The notes under the pieces were generated by a model. It was given only the letters and a program-made list of their open reading frames with translations. It was not told where the DNA came from and made no database searches. The position numbers and the translations under genes were made by a program. From positions 1,922,001 through 1,986,000 of the forward strand of contig NZ_AP025018.1 in assembly GCF_019977735.1 (NCBI RefSeq): a stretch of DNA of 64,000 nt. Reading direction: 5' to 3'. Positions 1-9,086 of the stretch are shown in pieces. The first letter of the stretch is position 1; the number at the start of each line of letters is the position of its first letter. Source of the DNA: Calothrix sp. PCC 7716. GTDB lineage: Bacteria; Cyanobacteriota; Cyanobacteriia; Cyanobacteriales; Nostocaceae.

Positions 1-550
1 TGTTCAAGGCTTATTACCACCAGTACCAACACAACCACAGTCGCAAGCACGTGCATTACCTCAAGCTCCATCAGTAAAAACCGCGCTAAATAATGTTGGT
101 AAAAAACTTAATAACGCTACTAAACCTTTGAATGTGTTTGCTGCGGTACGTCCTGCACTCAAACCGCTAACCATCGCGCGTACACCAATTAATATCAATC
201 CACCAAAAGCACCGAGTGTAAATCTTTCAGCATTCCGTGCAATTCCACCGCAACTCCCAACCGCAAAACCAAAAGCACAAACCAATACAGAAACAGTTAG
301 ACCAGCACAACCACAACCATTAGAAGTTGCTGTTGCTCCTACTAATCCTATTTCTCACACACTTGAAGGATTACTCGAACTTGGTGATAAATCTGCGGCT
401 TTATTTAAAGTCAATGGCGTTACTCGCAGAATAGAAATTGGCGAAGCTATTGGTGCCAGTGGATGGACTTTAGTTGAAGTTGAAGGAGGTGAAGCTGTAA
501 TTCGTCGCAATGGTGAAGTTCGCTCGATTTATGCTGGGCAAAACTTTTAA
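1..550 (+). CDS. C-terminal part of a proline-rich protein with a PilP/GspC-like end domain (5' end outside window)
   Basis: The reading frame is open from base 2, so the gene begins upstream of the window. The visible 182 residues are mostly a proline-, alanine- and glutamine-rich linker. They end in a compact region of about 65 residues with the pattern VNGVTRRIEIGEAI, then WTLVEVEGGEAVI, then SIYAGQNF. That layout resembles the small beta domain that closes PilP/GspC-type pilus and secretion proteins, but this is a weak resemblance. Extracytoplasmic location is inferred from composition only. It is followed by repeats and a hairpin terminator, so it is probably not co-transcribed with the kinase gene that starts 0.5 kb later. 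Confidence 0.55.
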   Translation, partial: VQGLLPPVPTQPQSQARALPQAPSVKTALNNVGKKLNNATKPLNVFAAVRPALKPLTIARTPININPPKAPSVNLSAFRAIPPQLPTAKPKAQTNTETVRPAQPQPLEVAVAPTNPISHTLEGLLELGDKSAALFKVNGVTRRIEIGEAIGASGWTLVEVEGGEAVIRRNGEVRSIYAGQNF

Positions 551-598
551 TTAGTTTGGTTTATTTGAGAATCAAAATGCAATTTAATATAATAGATC

Positions 599-718
599 CT
601 CCCAACCCCCCTTATTAAGGGGGGGTAAGAATCTATGTTATTCTTCCCTCTTGTTAAGGGGGGGGGTAAGAATCTATGTTATTTTCCCCCTTTATTAAGG
701 GGGGGTTGGGGGGGATTA
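599..718. repeat. Tandem C-tract/G-tract palindromic repeats
   Basis: Three copies of an inverted motif (CCCCCCTTATTAAGGGGGG and variants) occur here, in the family usually seen between genes in filamentous cyanobacteria. A related pair lies at 12553-12628. No coding potential. The rest of the gap up to 1063 is AT-rich and holds only the hairpin at 735 and no gene that I can support. Confidence 0.8.
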
Positions 719-734
719 AAATTTTCTACTTTAC

Positions 735-757
735 GCCTGTGATTTGCAGGCTTTTTT
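735..757 (+). terminator. Intrinsic terminator
   Basis: GCCTG at 735-739 pairs with CAGGC at 747-751, followed at once by TTTTTT. It lies about 185 bp after the partial first gene and may end that transcript. Confidence 0.6.
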
Positions 758-1063
758 GTTTGGTGCTAAACAATATTATTCGATTAAATTAAATATGGGT
801 GTAGGGGTTTGACACCTCACTGCTTAGAACGAGCGAAATACTTTATGTATTTATGCTGAAGTCAAGAAATATTAGATTTAGTTAATATTATGTTACTCGA
901 TTATTTATACATTGCATTTGGCATTAGATTAAGTGTTGATATTGCTTGACGCATTCTATATTTAATTGACTAATTAATAGTTCAAGTATAAATACTGTTA
1001 AACCTCACCCCAACCCCTTTTTTTACAGAAGAGGGGAATATATTCACATGTCAAAAGTATTGT

Positions 1064-3304
1064 ATGAAGTCATCTAATAAAACATTAATGTTCAAGCAAG
1101 AAATATTGCTTCACCGCATTGCTAACCGTGTACGGCAATCTTTGGAGTTGAAAGAGATTTTGAGCGCAATGACTGCGGAGGTGCGTGCGTATCTAGATAC
1201 AGACCGCGTAAAAATTTATCAGTTTAATTCAGATGGCAGTGGGGTGGTAATTGCAGAATCCAGAGCCGAAAATCGATTACCTTCTTTAATGGGGTTACAT
1301 TTTCCTGCGGATGACATACCTTTATATGCGCGTGAATTGTTTGTACGGGCACGGCAACGCACTGTTGTTGATTTAACATCGCATGAAATTGGTATTAGTC
1401 CTTTGAGTAACCCAAATGGAGAGGTCAACCCAGACCAAGATATTCGTTATCGTCCTGTTGACCCTTGCCACGTTGAATATTTAACGGTAATGGGGGTGAA
1501 ATCATCTATTGTTGTACCAATTGTTTTGGAAAGCGAACAAACAGGTCAATATCAACCTCCTTCATTACCTAAAGTTGCTCAGTTGTGGGGTTTATTGGTA
1601 TCGCATCATTCTGAACCGAGGAAGGTGACAGAAGAAGAACTACAGTTGATTCAAGCAGTAGTTGACCAGGTATGTATCGCGATTTCACATTCTATTTTAT
1701 TAAATCAAGTTCGCGACCAAGCACGCCAAGAAGCTAATATAAATAATTTAACTAAAAATCTTTATACTTCTCCGACTGTTAAATTACAACCTGCACTTGA
1801 AGAAGCAGTAAAAACCTTCGATGCTTCAGGGGGAAGATTATATTTACTTGCTTCGGGTACACAGTCGGTAGAAATTTTTACATGCGGAATTCAGCCAGAT
1901 GTAATAGACACTGAAGAAAACCGAGTCATTGAAGAAAATCGACTTTGGCAAAAGTATTTGTATTCAGTCATAGAAACCGAAGTTGACCAAACGGGGTATA
2001 AACCTTGGTCAGTACAGTGGATGCGAAGCGTATATGACATTGCTGAAGTATCAGACGAGCAAGTTACTAGTACATTATGGGCAATCAACGATTTATATCG
2101 AGAACCATTATTCCGGACTTTGGCGCCTTATTTTGAATCGACTCGAATTCGCAGCTTATTAATTATTCCCTTAGTGTTTGGCGCCACCGTTCTCGGTTGT
2201 TTAACTATTTTCCGTTCAGAAATCGATACCGAAATTAACTGGGCAGGATATCATAACCCTGATACTAGACAATTAATGCCAAGACAGTCATTTGAAGTCT
2301 GGCGCCAAATTAAAACAAATCAAGTTCAAGCTTGGATTGAAGGTGAGGTTAAATATGCGAGTGCATTAGGAGAAAGGTTTTCTACCGCTGTTGCACAATA
2401 CCGTCTTTATCAGCAGGTACAAGGACTCAATACAAATTTAGAATTTCAGGTGCAAGAGCGCACTAACCACCTCAAGCAAACCCAAAGTCAGCTTATTCAA
2501 AGTGAAAAAATGTCGAGTTTAGGGCAGCTTGTGGCTGGAATTGCACACGAAATTAATAATCCTATCAACTTTATATATGGAAACATCAGCCATATTAATA
2601 ATCATACTCAAACACTACTAAATTTACTTGCAAGCTTAAAACAGCATCATTTTCAACCAAATCAAAGTTTACAAGAAGAAATTGAGCAAGCGGATATAGA
2701 TTATATCATTCATGATTTGCCTAAACTGTGTCAGTCTTTAAAGTCAGGCGCAGAGCGGATTAGTCAATTAGTAAAATCACTGCGAACTTTTTCACGTTTT
2801 GACGAAGCTGAGGTAAAAGAAATTGATATTCATGAAGGATTAGAAAGTACACTTTTACTATTAAAGCATAAATTAGAGGCCCATCCAACAGAACATCCAA
2901 CAGGGCAAAGCATAGAAATTATTAAACAATACAGTACACTTCCTTTGGTTGAATGCTTTGCCAGTCAATTAAATCAAGTGTTTATGAATTTGCTAATTAA
3001 TGCCATTGATGAGCTGAAAGTATGTGAGAGCGCAGAGAAACATATTACTATCACTACTTCAATCTTAGATAAAAAGTTTATACAAGTATCCATTGAGGAT
3101 AACGGTAGAGGAATTCAGCAAGATATTCAAAATAAACTTTTTGACCCCTTTTTTAGTACTAAACCAGTTGGTAAAGGAATTGGACTAGGTTTGTCAGTTA
3201 GCTATCAAATTATTGAGCGACATGGAGGAAAGCTTTATTATCTTTCTCAAGCAAATAAAGGGAGTAAATTCATTTTGGAAATACCAATTAAACTTTGTAA
3301 ATGA
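1064..3304 (+). CDS. Phytochrome-like sensor histidine kinase (GAF-GAF-HisKA-HATPase)
   Basis: A 746-residue soluble kinase. The first GAF (about 20-210) has phytochrome-family marks: FPADDIPLYAREL at 80-92, a Cys-His pair at C135-H136 inside VDPCHVEYL followed by MGV, and LWGLLVSHH. C135 is where cyanobacterial phytochromes attach a linear tetrapyrrole, so bilin binding is likely but not shown. There is no PAS or PHY domain in front or behind. A second GAF-like domain (about 235-445) lacks such a Cys. A coiled coil leads to the H box LVAGIAHEINNP (H495) and then the N box, G1 (DNGRGI) and G2 (GKGIGLGLS) of the ATPase. It is the first gene of the taxis cluster and has no receiver domain of its own; the next gene begins with one. 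ATG at 1064 is the first usable start after the frame opens. Confidence 0.85.
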   Translation: MKSSNKTLMFKQEILLHRIANRVRQSLELKEILSAMTAEVRAYLDTDRVKIYQFNSDGSGVVIAESRAENRLPSLMGLHFPADDIPLYARELFVRARQRTVVDLTSHEIGISPLSNPNGEVNPDQDIRYRPVDPCHVEYLTVMGVKSSIVVPIVLESEQTGQYQPPSLPKVAQLWGLLVSHHSEPRKVTEEELQLIQAVVDQVCIAISHSILLNQVRDQARQEANINNLTKNLYTSPTVKLQPALEEAVKTFDASGGRLYLLASGTQSVEIFTCGIQPDVIDTEENRVIEENRLWQKYLYSVIETEVDQTGYKPWSVQWMRSVYDIAEVSDEQVTSTLWAINDLYREPLFRTLAPYFESTRIRSLLIIPLVFGATVLGCLTIFRSEIDTEINWAGYHNPDTRQLMPRQSFEVWRQIKTNQVQAWIEGEVKYASALGERFSTAVAQYRLYQQVQGLNTNLEFQVQERTNHLKQTQSQLIQSEKMSSLGQLVAGIAHEINNPINFIYGNISHINNHTQTLLNLLASLKQHHFQPNQSLQEEIEQADIDYIIHDLPKLCQSLKSGAERISQLVKSLRTFSRFDEAEVKEIDIHEGLESTLLLLKHKLEAHPTEHPTGQSIEIIKQYSTLPLVECFASQLNQVFMNLLINAIDELKVCESAEKHITITTSILDKKFIQVSIEDNGRGIQQDIQNKLFDPFFSTKPVGKGIGLGLSVSYQIIERHGGKLYYLSQANKGSKFILEIPIKLCK

Positions 3305-3328
3305 ACACATACGTAGGGTGGGCACTGC

Positions 3329-3505
3329 TAGCCCTGTCAAGGTGTACCAATACAGTACTAGATAAAAGCCTTATTCTTACGTTGTACCCCCAACTCTGGA
3401 ATATAAAATTGAGCGCAAATATTATTTTTTGCTTTCAAATTTTAATCAGTGAAAGGCTAAAACCCTTATAAATGGTTAGTACCCATGCTCACCTTGACAG
3501 GGCTA
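3329..3505. mobile_element. MITE-like element with 16-bp perfect terminal inverted repeats
   Basis: TAGCCCTGTCAAGGTG at 3329-3344 is matched exactly in reverse complement at 3490-3505. The ends are TA, so the element may be 173 bp flanked by a TA duplication, as in IS630/Tc1-mariner-type insertions. It interrupts a GTAGGGTGGGCACTGC palindromic repeat, the rest of which resumes at 3504-3526. There is no transposase inside. Confidence 0.7.
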
Positions 3506-3556
3506 GGTGGGCACTGCCCACCTTACATTTAACTCTAAAAGGCTTATAATTTCGTT

Positions 3557-4822
3557 ATGATTTCATCTCAGCAAAATCAAATATTAATAGTAGATGATAG
3601 TCTAACTAATGCGACTTTACTATTAGCGATACTTAAAAGTGCAGGTTTTGATGTTGTAATTGCCAATGATGCTGAGACTGCATTTAAAAAAGTCGAAGAG
3701 ATATCACCTAGTTTGATTTTGCTAGATGTGATGTTACCAGAAATGGATGGCTTTGAAATATGCTCACGTCTTAAGAAAAGTGAGTCAACGCATGATATTC
3801 CAGTTATATTTATGACATCATTATCTCGAACAGAAGATAAAGTTCGAGGGTTAAATTTAGGCGCCGTTGATTATATTACTAAACCTTTACAAAAAGAAGA
3901 AGTTATAGCACGAGTTAATGTACATGTAAAGCTAAGAAATTTAAATAAGCAATTAGAAACACAAAGTAAAGAATTAAAATCAACGTTAGAGCAATTACAA
4001 GAATCTCAACTTCAACTTATACAAAATGAGAAAATGTCTACACTTGGTCAATTAGTAGCAGGTGTTGCTCACGAAATTAATAACCCTGTAGGCGCCATTA
4101 GTGCAAATTCGGTTTATGCTGCTACATATGTACGTGAACTAGTGCAACATTTACAGCTACATCAACAAAAAGCAACAGAAGCAGAAATTCAAAATCATGC
4201 AGAAGAAATTGAATTAGATTTTTTAACAGAAGATTTATTGAATATAATTAATACGATGTATGAAAGTGCAACTCGAATTAAAGATATTAGTGAATCATTT
4301 AGAGTATTTTGTCGAAACGACACATACGAAAAAGTTCCATTTGATATTCATGAAGGAATAGATAGTACATTAATGATTCTTAAATATAAACTTAAAGCTA
4401 ATGATAAATTGCCTAAAATTGAAGTTATAAAAGACTACTGTAACATTCCTGAGATAAATTGTTATCCAGGACCTTTGAATCAAGTGTTTATGAATTTATT
4501 AGTAAATGCAATTGACGCTTTGAGAGATTCTTGTCAACATAATACAAACAAATGTCAAAATCCTAAAATTACAATTAAAACTTCTCTAAACTCTAAAAAA
4601 ACACATGTTTTAATTAGTATTAAAGATAATGGCATGGGAATTCGAGAAGAAATATTAGAGAAGATTTTTGGATATGCTTTTACTACTAAAGCTGTAGGTA
4701 AAGGAACTGGTTTAGGTTTGGCTATTGCACGCCAGATAGTTATTGAAAAACATGGAGGTTCTCTTGATGTAAAGTCTAAATATGGTGAAGGCGCCGAGTT
4801 TATTATTCAACTACCATTATAA
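3557..4822 (+). CDS. Response-regulator/histidine-kinase fusion (REC-coiled coil-HisKA-HATPase)
   Basis: 421 residues. The receiver domain (1-125) has IVDDS, the phospho-acceptor D57 in LLDVMLPEMDGFE and the conserved lysine in YITKPL. A coiled coil of about 30 residues joins it to a kinase core with LVAGVAHEINNP (H172), QVFMNLLVNAIDAL, DNGMGI and GKGTGLGLAIA. The kinase half is close in design to the preceding gene. An N-terminal receiver driving its own kinase is typical of cyanobacterial relay proteins, and it may receive phosphate from the GAF kinase or the CheA homologue (inferred). The next gene, cheW-like, starts 15 bp after the stop, so the two are probably one transcript. Cytoplasmic; no membrane segment. 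Confidence 0.85.
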   Translation: MISSQQNQILIVDDSLTNATLLLAILKSAGFDVVIANDAETAFKKVEEISPSLILLDVMLPEMDGFEICSRLKKSESTHDIPVIFMTSLSRTEDKVRGLNLGAVDYITKPLQKEEVIARVNVHVKLRNLNKQLETQSKELKSTLEQLQESQLQLIQNEKMSTLGQLVAGVAHEINNPVGAISANSVYAATYVRELVQHLQLHQQKATEAEIQNHAEEIELDFLTEDLLNIINTMYESATRIKDISESFRVFCRNDTYEKVPFDIHEGIDSTLMILKYKLKANDKLPKIEVIKDYCNIPEINCYPGPLNQVFMNLLVNAIDALRDSCQHNTNKCQNPKITIKTSLNSKKTHVLISIKDNGMGIREEILEKIFGYAFTTKAVGKGTGLGLAIARQIVIEKHGGSLDVKSKYGEGAEFIIQLPL

Positions 4823-4837
4823 GCAAATAATATAAAT

Positions 4838-5350
4838 ATGTTACCATCACTTGATTCACTATTAAAAACTGCTAACACACAGTCAATATTTGATATTCCA
4901 TTAGAAGACAACCGACAAAGGTTATTAAGTTTTCCGATTGGTAAGTACGGTAATAGTGTTATTGCATTAGAACAAATAACAGAAATATTGCGGGTAAATT
5001 TAGATGAAATTCTAGGTGTACCTGAAATTCCTAGCAGTGTTTTAGGAGCATATAATTGGCGAGGGGAAATGTTATGGTTAATCGATTTAGAGCATATGAT
5101 AGGAAGTGCGTCTTTATATGAGCAGGTACCTTTATCAAAACAGCCAATAGCAATAGTAATACAACTCGATAACTATTGCTTTGGAATAGTTGTAAAATCT
5201 GTAAACGAAGTCGAATTACACGACACTACACAAATTATTCCTGCTAAACCTGGCTCGTTTTCTACGCAGCTACTTCCTTTTATTACAGGATATTTACCTA
5301 ACGGTTCGACGGTTTTTAATCCAAAAGCTGTGGTTCAGTTTTATGTGTAA
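4838..5350 (+). CDS. CheW-like adaptor
   Basis: 170 residues with one CheW fold: LLSFPIGKYGNSVIALEQI, then EILRV, VLGAYNWRGEMLWLIDLE and a late IVVKSVNEVE strand. CheW proteins bridge a methyl-accepting receptor to CheA. It is the direct equivalent of PixI/PtxC, lying just before the receptor gene as in those loci. The N-terminal 25 residues are a short extension. It starts 15 bp after the REC-kinase stop and is followed by a paired AGAAACC palindrome before the receptor gene. Confidence 0.85.
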   Translation: MLPSLDSLLKTANTQSIFDIPLEDNRQRLLSFPIGKYGNSVIALEQITEILRVNLDEILGVPEIPSSVLGAYNWRGEMLWLIDLEHMIGSASLYEQVPLSKQPIAIVIQLDNYCFGIVVKSVNEVELHDTTQIIPAKPGSFSTQLLPFITGYLPNGSTVFNPKAVVQFYV

Positions 5351-5353
5351 ATG

Positions 5354-5424
5354 CAAAAGAAACCTGGTTTCTACCCAAGGCTGTAATATTTATTACAATT
5401 TTCATAAAGAAACCAGGTTTCTAA
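5354..5424. repeat. Paired AGAAACCNGGTTTCT palindromes
   Basis: Two copies of AGAAACC(T/A)GGTTTCT enclose about 45 bp between the cheW-like and receptor genes. The same paired layout recurs at 22552-22621, 34093-34178 and 56765-56862, with a degenerate copy near 49590-49622. Confidence 0.75.
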
Positions 5425-5453
5425 GATTCAACTTTTTATAAGGAATAAATAAA

Positions 5454-8400
5454 ATGACAACAGAATTAGATGCAACAAAAAACGGTGCCGTTAAATCTGA
5501 AAAAAGCGCACGTAAACCATCAAACACAACAGCAAAGTCACCAAAGTTGACGACACAAGAGCCACTAATTCAATCGAGTAAGATTGAACCTGTGGAGTCG
5601 GTAAAACCAAAATCGCAAAAATCGATTAGTGATTCGGAACTTGCTATTATTAACCAGCAAGTAACCTTGATTTCTGAAAAAATGCAGCAAGCTTCTACTA
5701 TTGAAGAACTTTTTGAAGTTGCTGTTGATTGTGTTTTTGAAGCTTTAGGCGCCGACCGGGTATTAATTTACCGTTTTGATAGCGAAACATCTGGTACTGT
5801 AGTCGGTGAAGCTGTATCGCGCGGTTTTACGCCAGCAATGCGTAATGGTATGCCAATGGTAGTGTTTGGATATGAGCAAGCAACAAACTATAAAAAGCAG
5901 AGTATAATTAGCTACGATGATATCAAAACATCTTACTTAACTCCAGACCAACAAAAGCTATGGGGAGATTTTCAGTTAAGAGCGAGTCTAAATTTACCTC
6001 TACGACTCGATGGTAAAGTTTGGGGAATTTTATCAATTCAACAATGTTCTAATTCACGAGTTTGGCAAGAACATGAATTTACTTTCTTAAGTCAAATTGG
6101 ACGTGAGTTGTTATTGTGCTTCCAGCCATTAAGATTTACAGCTTTACTTGAAGAACGCTCTGAACAAGAAAAGCTTGTTGCTCGTATCACTCATAAAATC
6201 GGTCAGTCGCTTAACTTTGAAAATTTGTTTCGCTTTGCTACCGTTGAAATTCGGCGCCTATTACAATGTGACCGTGTAGGTATTTATCATTTTCATGAAG
6301 ACTGGACGGGTGAATTTATTGCCGAATCTGTAGGAGCAGGTTGGATATCGGTAGTAGATGAACAAGACCGTGATACTAGTTTGCGCGGTAACTTATCTGA
6401 ACACGACCGTTGTACCGTTAAAAATTTCGCTGCTTTGTCCTCAAATCCGGAAGCGGATACTTACCTTAAACAAACGAAAGGAGGTGAATATGCACGTGGA
6501 CAAAGGTATAAGCAAATCGATGATATTTATGCAGAGGGGTATAGTCCTTGTTATATTGAAACACTCGAAAAGTATCAGTGTCGTGCTTATATTGTTGTGC
6601 CTTTATTTGTTGATAACAAACTTTGGGGATTGTTAGCAGCATACCAAAACTCTGCCCCGCGTGCTTGGCAACAGTCAGAAGTAGACTTTATGCTGCAACT
6701 CGCTTTACCTTTAGCTGTTGCGATACAGCAAATGGAAGCACAAATCAAAATACAAAAATCCTCCAAACAAATTGAACGTTCTGCAGCGCGCGAGCAAGCA
6801 CTAGCCCGTATTACTAGCCGTTTGTCACGCACAATGGATTTAGAAGCTGTGTTCCGACTGACTGGACATATGCGCTCAAATTTAGCTTCCGAACGTATAG
6901 ACACAATTTTTAAAATAGCAACTCAAGAAACTCGCCAAATGCTGAGTTGCAGTCGAGTTGCGCTATACCAATTTAACTCAGACTGGAGTGGAGTATTTGT
7001 AGCAGAGTCTGTAGTTAGTGGTTGGAGTCGCGTAGTTGAAGTTATTCCTGTTATTGAAGACTCTTATTTGCAAGAAACCCAAGGTGGTCGTTATAAAGAT
7101 AATGACTCGCTTGTTGTTGAAGATATTTACACAATTGGACATTCTCCTTGCCACGTCGAGTTATTAGAGCAGATGGAAGCAAGAGCATACATTATTGTAC
7201 CAGTGTTTGCAGGAGAAAAACTTTGGGGATTATTAGGAGCGTATCAAAACGATAAGCCTAGAGCTTGGGAAAAAGGAGAATTGAGTTCGCTAATTCAGGT
7301 TGGTATTCAGGTTGGCGTTGCGCTCAAACAAGTAAAATATCTAGAGGAAGTAAGGCAACAGTCTGAGCAGTTGTCTAAATTGGCAGAACGAGAAACCAAC
7401 TTTGTGCAATTTATCTTTAAGATTGGACAGCGTATTGTTGAGCGTTTACAGCAAAAGAACTTTAACCCAGATTCACTCTTCCGTTCTATTACCCAAGAAC
7501 TTCGTCAATTAATGAGTGTTGACCGAGCGGTTATTTATCGCTTTAATCCAGACTGGAGTGGTGAGTTTATTGTTGAAGATGTCGGTAGTGGTTATCTCAA
7601 GATAGCTGGAACAGAGATGGCATTAACATCAGACCCGATTTTACAAGAAAGTTCGGGTGGTCGCTATCGTAAAAATGAACCCAGCGCGATTAATGATATT
7701 AATTTGAGTGCTGATTTAACCTTTAGTCGCGAAACTCTCGAACAATGGGGAGCTAGAGCTTATATTGCGGCGCCTTTATTTAAAGGTGAACAGCAACTCT
7801 GGGGTTTATTGTTAACCTATCAAAACACCACACCTCGTAATTGGGAAGAAGGCGAAGTTAATTTATTAATTCAAGTTTCAACTCAGCTTGGTATTGTTTT
7901 ACAACAGTCTGAGTATTTAGAACAGCTAGAGGTTCAGTCGCAACAACTCAGTGAAGCTGCAAAACGTGAGAAACTAGCTAACGAAGCTTTACAGCAAGAA
8001 GTTGCACAGTTACTATCTGCGGTACAACCAGCATTGCAAGGAGATTTGACGGTACGGGCGCCTGTCACCGATGATGAAGTTGGTAAAATTGCTGATACCT
8101 ATAACAACACCCTAGAAAACCTGCGTCAGTTAGTAACACAAGTACAACAAGCTTCTCAAGCAGTTGCCAGCACTTCGCAAAATAGCGAGTCTTCAATTGT
8201 AGAACTAGCAAACCAAGCACAACAGCAATTCCAAGCACTTTCTCAAGCTGTCTCACAAATCCAAGAAATGGTAACTTCTACAGAAGCGGTTGCTACTAGT
8301 GCGAGTTTGGTTGAAGAAGCTGTACAAAAAGCCAATCAAACAGTTAAAGAAGGCGAAAGTGCTATGAATAAGACTGTAGACGGAATTACAACAATTAGAG

Positions 8401-8978
8401 AAACCGTCGCAGAAACCAGTAAGCGTATTAAACGTCTTTCAGAATCTGGTCAAAAAGTTTCGCGTGTTGTGAACCTTATCAGTAATTTCACTACCCAAAC
8501 TCAAATTTTGGCACTTAATGCTGCTATTGAAGCAACAAAAGCAGGAGAACATGGTCGTGGGTTTGCAGTAGTAGCAGATGAGGTGAGAAGTTTAGCAGGA
8601 CAATCTGCGGAAGCTACAGCCGAAATTGAGGAATTGGTACAAGAAATTCAAGCTGGTACTACCGAAGTTGCAGCAGCAATGGATACAGGTATTCAGCAAG
8701 TAGTTGATGGAACTAAGTTAGTTACAGAAGTACGTCAGCAATTAAATGCAATTGTTGAAGCTACAACTCAAATTAGCGAATTGGTAGAACGCATTACTCA
8801 AACTACCCAAGTGCAAAATCAACAGTCCCAGTCAATTACTCAAACCATGACAGAAGTTGCGGGTATTGCTAATAAAACTTCGGCAGATTCTATTCAATTA
8901 TCTGCTTCGTTTAAGGAATTGTTGGAGATGGCACAAGATTTACAGTTAAGTGCTAGCCAGTTTAAGGTGGCAATGTAA
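5454..8978 (+). CDS. Multi-GAF methyl-accepting receptor, probable phototaxis photoreceptor (PixJ/PtxD-like)
   Basis: 1174 residues, no membrane segments. A polar N-terminal 60 residues is followed by four GAF domains (about 70-215, 235-425, 480-635, 655-810), a HAMP-like linker (about 855-905, [18 protein letters not shown]) and an MCP signalling hairpin whose tip contains [19 protein letters not shown]3 has the cyanobacteriochrome pair C566-H567 in SPCHVELL with no DXCF cysteine, suggesting a red/green-type bilin domain. GAF2 has C366 followed by Tyr instead of His plus an inserted loop with another Cys. GAF1 and GAF4 lack the cysteine. The gene sits between cheW and cheA as in the Synechocystis pix and Nostoc ptx loci, which control phototaxis through type IV pili. 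The light role is inferred from family and layout. Confidence 0.85.
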   Translation: MTTELDATKNGAVKSEKSARKPSNTTAKSPKLTTQEPLIQSSKIEPVESVKPKSQKSISDSELAIINQQVTLISEKMQQASTIEELFEVAVDCVFEALGADRVLIYRFDSETSGTVVGEAVSRGFTPAMRNGMPMVVFGYEQATNYKKQSIISYDDIKTSYLTPDQQKLWGDFQLRASLNLPLRLDGKVWGILSIQQCSNSRVWQEHEFTFLSQIGRELLLCFQPLRFTALLEERSEQEKLVARITHKIGQSLNFENLFRFATVEIRRLLQCDRVGIYHFHEDWTGEFIAESVGAGWISVVDEQDRDTSLRGNLSEHDRCTVKNFAALSSNPEADTYLKQTKGGEYARGQRYKQIDDIYAEGYSPCYIETLEKYQCRAYIVVPLFVDNKLWGLLAAYQNSAPRAWQQSEVDFMLQLALPLAVAIQQMEAQIKIQKSSKQIERSAAREQALARITSRLSRTMDLEAVFRLTGHMRSNLASERIDTIFKIATQETRQMLSCSRVALYQFNSDWSGVFVAESVVSGWSRVVEVIPVIEDSYLQETQGGRYKDNDSLVVEDIYTIGHSPCHVELLEQMEARAYIIVPVFAGEKLWGLLGAYQNDKPRAWEKGELSSLIQVGIQVGVALKQVKYLEEVRQQSEQLSKLAERETNFVQFIFKIGQRIVERLQQKNFNPDSLFRSITQELRQLMSVDRAVIYRFNPDWSGEFIVEDVGSGYLKIAGTEMALTSDPILQESSGGRYRKNEPSAINDINLSADLTFSRETLEQWGARAYIAAPLFKGEQQLWGLLLTYQNTTPRNWEEGEVNLLIQVSTQLGIVLQQSEYLEQLEVQSQQLSEAAKREKLANEALQQEVAQLLSAVQPALQGDLTVRAPVTDDEVGKIADTYNNTLENLRQLVTQVQQASQAVASTSQNSESSIVELANQAQQQFQALSQAVSQIQEMVTSTEAVATSASLVEEAVQKANQTVKEGESAMNKTVDGITTIRETVAETSKRIKRLSESGQKVSRVVNLISNFTTQTQILALNAAIEATKAGEHGRGFAVVADEVRSLAGQSAEATAEIEELVQEIQAGTTEVAAAMDTGIQQVVDGTKLVTEVRQQLNAIVEATTQISELVERITQTTQVQNQQSQSITQTMTEVAGIANKTSADSIQLSASFKELLEMAQDLQLSASQFKVAM

Positions 8979-8991
8979 TAAGAGTGGATAT

Positions 8992-9058
8992 TGTGGAATG
9001 GGCATCCTTGCCCGTTCTAAATATAGGGGAGGCGGGCAGGGATGCCCGCTCCACAAGA
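8992..9058. repeat. GGGCATCCTTGCCCG palindromic repeat
   Basis: A GTGGAATGGGCATCCTTGCCCG arm and a GGCGGGCAGGGATGCCCGC arm sit between the receptor and CheA genes. Relatives occur at 16012-16037, 27886-27995, 28250-28280, 43715-43740, 50530-50556, 52541-52572 and 54653-54686. The first ATG of the following frame (9042) lies inside this repeat, an argument against that start. Confidence 0.8.
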
Positions 9059-9086
9059 TAGAAAGCAATTTAAAATTATAAATCAA

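Noticed and set aside
6358-6904. Frames at 6358 (+) and 6587 (-)
   Set aside because: Both lie inside the receptor gene in other frames, with compositions unlike real proteins of this genome.
9042-9086. Start of the CheA gene at ATG 9042
   Set aside because: These 15 codons lie in a dispersed GGGCATCCTTGCCCG repeat and read MPAPQDRK, unlike CheA N termini. ATG 9087 is preferred.
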